Below are positions 5,880 through 10,633 of a DNA stretch of 10,633 nt, in pieces. Source of the stretch: Methylocystaceae bacterium (GTDB lineage Bacteria > Pseudomonadota > Alphaproteobacteria > Rhizobiales > Beijerinckiaceae); NCBI GenBank assembly GCA_003105285.1, contig PQAN01000427.1, positions 1-10,633 on the forward strand. Reading direction: 5' to 3'. Below the pieces are notes generated by a model. That model was not told the origin of the DNA. It did not search any database and worked only from the letters and a program-made list of their open reading frames with translations. Position 1 is the first letter of the stretch, and each line of letters begins with the position of its first letter. A program made the position numbers and the translations under genes.

Positions 5880-8114
5880 ATGACGAAGCATTTGCAGGAC
5901 AATCTCGACGCCGGGCGCACGGGCGCCGACATTCCGGTCATGGATCAGCCCGGCGATATTCTCGGCCGGCCGGAGGAACTGGCGGCGCTGCCGCAACGCT
6001 TCATCAATCGCGAATTGTCCTGGCTCGAATTCAATCGCCGCGTACTCGAGGAGGCGTCGAACCGCAATCATCCTCTGCTCGAGCAATTGCGCTTCCTGTC
6101 GATCTCGGCCAACAACCTCGACGAATTCTTCATGGTGCGCGTCGCCGGCCTGCGCGGACAGGTGCGCACGGGGCTCACGACCTCGTCGCAGGATGGGCTG
6201 ACGCCCGCCGAGCAGCTCGTCAAGATCAACGAGCGCGTGTCTCTGCTGACCGCCGAACAGTCGCGGCGCTGGCGCGAATTGCGTTGCGAGATCGAGGACG
6301 TCGGCATCGTCATCGTCGAGCCGGGCAATCTCTCCAAGGCCGACCGCGATTGGCTCGACGACCATTTCATGCTGCGCATCTTTCCCGTGTTGACGCCGCT
6401 CGCCGTCGATCCCGCGCATCCTTTCCCCTTCATTCCCAATCTCGGCTTCACGCTGGCGCTCGAGCTGGTGCGGCCGGGCGACCGCAAGACGCTGCACGCT
6501 CTGGTGCGCCTGCCGCAGAAGATCGAGCGCTTCGTCAAGCTGCCGAGCGCGGTCGGCGCCGGCCAGGGGCGCGAGCGCTTCATGCTGCTCGAGACCTTGA
6601 TCGCGATGAACGCGCAGAAGCTGTTCCCGGGCTATCATCTGCGCGGGCAGGGCATCTTCCGCCTCATTCGCGACAGCGATCTCGAGGTGGAGGAAGAGGC
6701 GGAGGATCTCGTCCGCCTGTTCGAGACGGCGCTGAAGCGCCGCCGGCGCGGTTCGGTCATAAGACTCGAAGTCGCCTCCGACATGCCGGAGTCGCTGCGC
6801 GCGCTCGTCGCCGAGGAGCTCGACGTCACGGAAGACGAGATTTTCGTGCTCGACGGCATGCTGGCGCTGAACGATCTCTCCGAGCTCGTCGCGCTCGATC
6901 GTCCCGATCTCAAGTTCAAGCCTTATAATCCGCGCTTCCCCGAGCGCGTGCGCGACAATGGCGGCGACTGCTTCCTCGCCATCAAGCAAAAGGACCTCTG
7001 CGTCCATCACCCGTACGAATCCTTCGATGTCGTCGTGCAGTTCCTGCAGCAGGCGGCGCGCGACCCCAATGTCGTCGCCATCAAGCAGACGCTCTATCGC
7101 ACCTCGTCCAACAGCCCGATCGTGCGCGCGCTCGTCGAGGCGGCGGAGGCCGGCAAATCGGTGACGGCGCTCGTCGAATTGAAGGCGCGTTTCGACGAGG
7201 AGGCGAATATCCGCTGGGCGCGCGATCTCGAGCGCGCCGGCGCGCAGGTCGTGTTCGGTTTCATCGAGCTGAAGACGCACGGCAAGCTGTCGATGGTCGT
7301 GCGCCGCGAGGGCGGCGGCATCGTGACATATTGTCACGTCGGCACGGGCAATTATCACCCTGTCACGGCGCGCATCTACACGGACATCTCGATCTTCACC
7401 GCCGATCCGGTCATCGGGCGGGACGTGTCGCGCATCTTCAATTATATCACCGGCTATGCGGAGCCCGCGGGGCTCGAGCGCATGTCGGTCTCGCCGATCT
7501 CGCTGAAAGCGCGGCTGCTGGAGCATATCGAGCAGGAGATCGGCTTCGCCCGGGCCGGCAAGCCCGCCGGAATCTGGGGCAAATGCAATGCGCTCGTCGA
7601 TCCCGAGATCATCGACGCGCTGTATCAGGCCTCGCGCGCCGGCGTCTCCATCGAATTCGTCGTGCGCGGCATCTGCTGCCTGCGCCCCGGCGTTCCGGGC
7701 CTTTCGGACAATATTCGCGTGAAGTCGATCGTCGGGCGCTTTCTGGAGCACGCGCGCGTCTATGCGTTCGGCGGCGGCCACGCTCTGCCGCATCCGCGCG
7801 CCCATGTCTATATTTCTTCGGCGGATCTCATGCCGCGCAATCTCGACCGGCGCGTCGAGGTTCTGATGCCGATCACCAATCCCACGGTGCATCAGCAAAT
7901 ATTGGACCAGATCATGCTGGCCAATCTCATCGACAACGAACAGAGCTATCGCGTCTTGCCTGACGGCTCCTCCTTACGCATAACTCCCCCCGAGGGTGAA
8001 GAGCGATTCAACGCCCACAAATACTTCATGACGAATCCGAGTCTGTCCGGCCGTGGCAAGTCTCTTAAAGAATGGCGTCCGCGTTCTCTTCTCAAACGCC
8101 ATGGCGATGGTTGA
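5880..8114 (+). CDS. ppk1: polyphosphate kinase 1
   Basis: This is a full-length PPK1 of 744 residues. It makes and reverses long-chain inorganic polyphosphate from ATP, acting at the inner face of the membrane or in the cytosol. The N-terminal block is classic (NRELSWLEFNRRVL, then SISANNLDEFFMVRV). The head domain follows (HPFPFIPNLGF), and then the two phospholipase-D-like catalytic domains. The autophosphorylated histidine (E. coli H435) corresponds to H467 in the KTHGKLSMVVRRE segment, and the second catalytic histidine (E. coli H592) to H624 in LEHARVYAF; YCHVGTGNYH and SADLMPRNLDRRVEV are the expected flanking motifs. No key residue is missing. ATG 5880 has an AAAGAGA stretch about 8 nt upstream; the next in-frame ATG is residue 21. 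A 66-nt gap separates it from hdaA. I see no clear Pho box or promoter there, only a CGGCCGGCCG palindrome (5825-5834). The end probably overlaps ppx. Confidence 0.97.
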   Translation: MTKHLQDNLDAGRTGADIPVMDQPGDILGRPEELAALPQRFINRELSWLEFNRRVLEEASNRNHPLLEQLRFLSISANNLDEFFMVRVAGLRGQVRTGLTTSSQDGLTPAEQLVKINERVSLLTAEQSRRWRELRCEIEDVGIVIVEPGNLSKADRDWLDDHFMLRIFPVLTPLAVDPAHPFPFIPNLGFTLALELVRPGDRKTLHALVRLPQKIERFVKLPSAVGAGQGRERFMLLETLIAMNAQKLFPGYHLRGQGIFRLIRDSDLEVEEEAEDLVRLFETALKRRRRGSVIRLEVASDMPESLRALVAEELDVTEDEIFVLDGMLALNDLSELVALDRPDLKFKPYNPRFPERVRDNGGDCFLAIKQKDLCVHHPYESFDVVVQFLQQAARDPNVVAIKQTLYRTSSNSPIVRALVEAAEAGKSVTALVELKARFDEEANIRWARDLERAGAQVVFGFIELKTHGKLSMVVRREGGGIVTYCHVGTGNYHPVTARIYTDISIFTADPVIGRDVSRIFNYITGYAEPAGLERMSVSPISLKARLLEHIEQEIGFARAGKPAGIWGKCNALVDPEIIDALYQASRAGVSIEFVVRGICCLRPGVPGLSDNIRVKSIVGRFLEHARVYAFGGGHALPHPRAHVYISSADLMPRNLDRRVEVLMPITNPTVHQQILDQIMLANLIDNEQSYRVLPDGSSLRITPPEGEERFNAHKYFMTNPSLSGRGKSLKEWRPRSLLKRHGDG

Positions 8115-9630
8115 GGCGCGATCGCCGGCTCGGCCTGTCGTCCAGGAGCCCAGCGTCGCGCCGCCCGTCGCTATCGTCGACATCGGCTCTAATTCCGTGC
8201 GTCTCGTCGCTTATGCGGCGCTGGCGCGCGCTTTGACCCCGGTTTTCAACGAAAAGGCGATGTGCGGCCTGGGGCGGGGCGTCGTCACCAGCGGGCGACT
8301 GCCGGAGGACGGCGTGCGCAAGGCTCTGGCGGCGCTACGCAGATACCGGGCGCTGTGCGAGACGATGGGCGTCTCCGATGTCGAGGTCATCGCGACCGCG
8401 GCGGCTCGCGACGCCGTCAACGGCGCCTCCTTTCTCGAGGCGGCGCGCCAGTCGATCGGCCGAGATATCTCCTTATTGTCGGGCCGGCGCGAGGCCGAGC
8501 TTTCGGCGCTCGGCGTCATTTCGGCCATCCATTCGCCGGACGGCGTCGTCGGCGATCTCGGCGGCGGTTCTCTCGAACTCATCGAACTGCAGCACGAAAC
8601 CATGGGAAAAGGCGTGACCTTGCCGCTCGGCGGGCTCGCGCTGATGGACGCGTCCAGCCATTCCATGCGGCAGGCGGCGCGCATCGCGCGCAAGGCGATG
8701 GAGGACGCCAAGCCGCTCGCTCATCTGCGCGGGCGGACCTTTTACGCGGTCGGCGGCACCTGGCGCGCCTTGGCGCGGCTGCATATGAAGCAGCGCAATT
8801 ATCCGCTCGACGTGATGCACAATTATCGCATTCCGACGAATGACGCGTCGGAATTCGCCAGTCTGCTCGAGCGCGTCGACAGCGAGGCGCTGGCGGATAT
8901 CGCCTCCGTCTCCGCCGCGCGCCGACCACTGCTCGCCTATGGCGCGGTCGTGCTCGACGAGATCATCAGGCGGGCGAGACCTAAGGAAATCGTCATTTCG
9001 GCGGCGGGCGTGCGCGAGGGGCTACTGTATGAACGCCTGCCCGAGCGCGAGCGCAAGGCCGATCCGCTTTTGAGCGCGGCGCGCGAGCTCGAGCAGTTGA
9101 TGGCGCGGGCGCCGGGCTATGGGGACGAATTGATCGCCTGGACCGACGCGCTGATGGCCTCGTCCGGGCTGGACGAGACGCCGGAGGAGGTGCGGCTGCG
9201 GCGCGCCGCCTGTCTGATGTCCGATGTCGGCTGGCGCGCCCATCCCGACTATCGGGCCCATCAATCGCTGAATTTGATCACCAATTCGGCCTTTGTGGCC
9301 ATCGACCATCCCGGCCGCGCCTTTCTCGGGCTCGTCGCGGTGTTGCGGCACGAAGGGCCGGACGGCGAGGGCGTGCTGCCGGTGCGGGGACTGATGACGA
9401 CCAGGCTGCTGGATCGCGCCCGCGTGCTCTCGGCGGCCATGCGCGTCGCCTATCTCCTGTCGGCTTCCATGCCGGGCGTCCTGCCGCGCACGCCGCTGAT
9501 CTCGCGCGACGGAAAGCTCATCCTGTCCCTTCCCGAGGCGCTCGCCGATCTCACCAGCGAGCGTCTGCTGAGCAGATCGAAGGCTCTCGCCCGGTTCATC
9601 GGCGCGGAGGCGGCGATCGAGACGACATAG
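8101..9630 (+). CDS. ppx: exopolyphosphatase (Ppx/GppA family)
   Basis: This 509-residue Ppx/GppA-family enzyme releases terminal phosphate from polyphosphate and, in some members, from pppGpp. It has an actin-like ASKHA fold: phosphate-1 motif AIVDIGSNSVRL (D27), the GRREAEL segment with the likely catalytic Glu131 (equivalent to E. coli Glu121), and phosphate-2 motif GDLGGGSLEL (151-160). The C-terminal half (about 330-509) is the helical HD-like domain; at the metal dyad it reads S374-D375 (LMSDVGWRAHPDYR) instead of His-Asp, so metal-dependent activity of that domain is doubtful. The ATG at 8101 overlaps ppk by 14 nt; ATG 8107 would overlap by 8, and a GTG at 8053 by 62. None has a good Shine-Dalgarno, so coupled translation after ppk is likely. 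A GC-rich hairpin follows at once. Confidence 0.94.
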   Translation: MAMVEARSPARPVVQEPSVAPPVAIVDIGSNSVRLVAYAALARALTPVFNEKAMCGLGRGVVTSGRLPEDGVRKALAALRRYRALCETMGVSDVEVIATAAARDAVNGASFLEAARQSIGRDISLLSGRREAELSALGVISAIHSPDGVVGDLGGGSLELIELQHETMGKGVTLPLGGLALMDASSHSMRQAARIARKAMEDAKPLAHLRGRTFYAVGGTWRALARLHMKQRNYPLDVMHNYRIPTNDASEFASLLERVDSEALADIASVSAARRPLLAYGAVVLDEIIRRARPKEIVISAAGVREGLLYERLPERERKADPLLSAARELEQLMARAPGYGDELIAWTDALMASSGLDETPEEVRLRRAACLMSDVGWRAHPDYRAHQSLNLITNSAFVAIDHPGRAFLGLVAVLRHEGPDGEGVLPVRGLMTTRLLDRARVLSAAMRVAYLLSASMPGVLPRTPLISRDGKLILSLPEALADLTSERLLSRSKALARFIGAEAAIETT

Positions 9631-9655
9631 CGCGGCGCCTGCTCGAGGCGCCGCG
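9631..9655. terminator. hairpin at the convergent junction after ppx
   Basis: CGCGGCGCC (9631-9639) and GGCGCCGCG (9647-9655) form a perfect 9-bp, all-GC stem with a 7-nt loop, starting on the base after the ppx stop. The opposing gene ends 9 nt further on, at 9665. No T-run is present on either side, so it may slow polymerase from both directions without being a textbook intrinsic terminator. Confidence 0.6.
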
Positions 9656-9664
9656 CCCTGAGCG

Positions 9665-10048
9665 TTACTGCGCGTCGATGCGGCTGGCCAAGCGGTCGAT
9701 CGCCGCCGCGGTCATCGTCTGCGCGCTCGGCCGGCAGGTGAACAGCAGCGATTTGCCCTCGGCCGTGTCGAATTTGGCGCTTTTGCCGGCGTCCACCGAC
9801 ACCTGCAGGCGGGAGGTGGAAAATGGAGCGCTTTCGCCTCCTTCATGGACCGCCAGCGTCAATTTGCACGCGCCCTCGGCGCTTACGAAATAGCCGATGA
9901 CATGTTTGGCGCCGGCGTCGAGACTGACGGCCGCGAGCGGCTTCATCGTCTGCGGCGCGCGGGTTTCGGCGGCGGCGAGTTCGGGACTGGCGGCGAGCAG
10001 CAGCGCGCCGCCGAGCGTCAAAGCCGCCATGCGTTTGGCCGATGTCAT
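9665..10048 (-). CDS. small secreted protein of unknown function
   Basis: This is a 127-residue protein with a clear Sec signal peptide: basic start (KR at 5-6), hydrophobic core LTLGGALLLAA, and probable cleavage after LAAA at about 24-27. The mature ~100 residues look like a small beta-rich domain (AVSLDAGAKHVIGYFVSAEG, then KLTLAV, RLQVSV and SLLFTC segments) with exactly two cysteines, C61 and C105, likely to form a periplasmic disulfide. I recall similar unnamed secreted proteins in Rhizobiales but cannot assign a function. The start is well supported by AAGGAG 7-8 nt upstream (about 10056-10061 on the minus strand). It converges on ppx and lies 141 nt downstream of the GNAT gene, with a dyad cluster between. 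Confidence 0.85.
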   Translation of the reverse strand: MTSAKRMAALTLGGALLLAASPELAAAETRAPQTMKPLAAVSLDAGAKHVIGYFVSAEGACKLTLAVHEGGESAPFSTSRLQVSVDAGKSAKFDTAEGKSLLFTCRPSAQTMTAAAIDRLASRIDAQ

Positions 10049-10053
10049 GCGAA

Positions 10054-10061
10054 ATCTCCTT
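10054..10061 (-). promoter_or_regulatory. ribosome-binding site of the secreted-protein gene
   Basis: On the minus strand AAGGAGAT stands just upstream of ATG (10048-10046), with 5-7 nt spacing to the start. It is one of the two strongest Shine-Dalgarno matches in the window and fixes this start. Confidence 0.7.
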
Positions 10062-10145
10062 AATTTTCAGACCGAAAGCGTGAGGATCGCGCCCTGGCGA
10101 CGCTTTTTCGGTCTCGCGTCCGCCGCAATGCCGTCGGCGAACCTA

Positions 10146-10200
10146 TTGCGTCGCAACATAATCATATTGCGACGCAGCACAATGCGTCCTTAAGACGCAT
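10146..10200. promoter_or_regulatory. cluster of TGCGTCGCAA-type dyads between two minus-strand genes
   Basis: TGCGTCGCAA (10147-10156) and TTGCGACGCA (10167-10176) are perfect inverted repeats around a 10-nt AT-rich spacer. A second dyad follows, ATGCGTC (10182-10188) and GACGCAT (10194-10200), with a 5-nt loop that contains the GNAT gene's TAA stop (10190-10192). All four arms share the GCGTC/GACGC core. On the minus strand the spacer reads TATGATTATG, with a TATGAT that could be a -10 box for the secreted-protein gene, although no good -35 is placed for it. The cluster may be an operator over that promoter, or RNA hairpins ending the GNAT transcript (no U-run is seen). Confidence 0.45.
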
Positions 10201-10633
10201 CGGGGTCCGTGGGCCGCCTATCGGCCGCGAGCCTCGACCATTCCATCAACAGGGTCGGCCGGCCGGAAAGGCCCGCGCGGCCTTCGCCGATACGGAGAAA
10301 TCCTCGACGCTCGTAGAAGGCGACGGCGCGCGCGTTGTCGGCGTTGACATCCAGCCGAATGCGCTCGGGCGACAGGCGGCGCGCCGCCTCGATCAGCTCC
10401 TTCGCCGCGCCTGTGCCGAAATGCGAGGGATGCACGCAGAGCTGATCGAGCCAATGCGTTCCGGGGTCGAGCACGATGAAGCCGGCGAGGGTCGGCGGCG
10501 CGCCCTGCAAGAGGCAGAGCGTCTGCGCGCCGTCGCGCTCGAGGCGTAGGATCTGCGCTCGCAGCCAATCGCGGCGCGCCTCGAAATCGATATCGGCGTA
10601 GGTCGCGCGCCAGGCCGCGACCCACAGGTCGAG
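10190..10633 (-). CDS. GNAT family N-acetyltransferase (5' partial)
   Basis: On the minus strand the frame is open from the right edge of the window to TAA at 10190-10192, giving 147 codons, so the start lies outside. A TTG at 10508-10510 is not needed as a start because upstream residues (LWVAAWRATYADI) fit the family's N-terminal helix. The GNAT fold is recognisable: strand LAGFIVLD, then LDQLCVHPSHFGTGAAKELIEAA, which carries the acetyl-CoA loop (Q/R-x-x-G-x-G/A, here HFGTGA), then IRLDVNADNARAVAFYERRGF, the usual last motif. These enzymes move acetyl from acetyl-CoA to an amine on a small molecule or protein; the substrate cannot be told. The stop codon lies in the loop of a small dyad. 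Confidence 0.88.
   Translation of the reverse strand, partial: LDLWVAAWRATYADIDFEARRDWLRAQILRLERDGAQTLCLLQGAPPTLAGFIVLDPGTHWLDQLCVHPSHFGTGAAKELIEAARRLSPERIRLDVNADNARAVAFYERRGFLRIGEGRAGLSGRPTLLMEWSRLAADRRPTDPDAS

Noticed and set aside
5673..7898. A 741-codon open frame antisense to hdaA and ppk1
   Set aside because: It is the mirror of a high-GC coding region; its translation is rich in Arg/Asp/His/Leu with no domain, and the plus strand carries unmistakable PPK1 motifs throughout.

Overview
The window is high-GC DNA with dense, short-spaced genes. It most likely comes from the chromosome of an alphaproteobacterium of the order Hyphomicrobiales (Rhizobiales). The support is the gene order (a PCMT-like gene then an NlpD-like gene; a CDP-alcohol phosphatidyltransferase, AI-2E transporter, HdaA, ppk1 and ppx run), a CtrA-like box, and a dispersed palindrome of the type common in that order. 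A methanotroph of the Methylocystis/Methylosinus group is possible, but this is an impression from memory and not demonstrated here. I see no phage, transposase, CRISPR, tRNA or rRNA.

Left part (1-2220): the 3' part of a protein-L-isoaspartate methyltransferase-like gene (start outside the window), then a lipoprotein with LysM and LytM/M23 domains. Its metallopeptidase ligands are mostly replaced, so it is probably an amidase activator or cell-wall scaffold in division and not an enzyme. A strong intrinsic-terminator-like hairpin follows at 2179-2220.

Middle (2221-3389): a small secreted protein with a CX9C pair plus a CX15C pair; then a repeat block made of a Rhizobiales-type nested palindrome and a perfect 20-bp-arm hairpin; then, on the minus strand, a broken hexapeptide-repeat acyltransferase with an in-frame stop and several frameshifts. 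About 150 bases upstream of the next gene (3241-3389) show no gene.

Main gene run (3390-9630, all plus strand): a CDP-alcohol phosphatidyltransferase that resembles the mitochondrial/eukaryotic-type cardiolipin synthase; an AI-2E family membrane protein; HdaA, the DnaA-inactivating protein with an N-terminal clamp-binding motif; polyphosphate kinase PPK1; and a PPX/GppA-type exopolyphosphatase. The first three are separated by 1 and 5 nt. ppk follows after 66 nt, and ppx probably overlaps the end of ppk by 14 nt. Synthesis and breakdown of polyphosphate are therefore encoded together, next to replication-control and membrane-lipid genes.

Right part (9631-10633): a GC-rich hairpin at the convergent junction, then two minus-strand genes. 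These are a small secreted protein of unknown function and, running off the window's right edge, a GNAT N-acetyltransferase. The 141-nt gap between them holds a cluster of related TGCGTCGCAA-type dyads that may be an operator or terminator. Overall this is mainly a core-genome region. The best leads are the cardiolipin-synthase-like assignment, the degenerate LytM lipoprotein, the CX9C protein, the repeat block and the dyad cluster.
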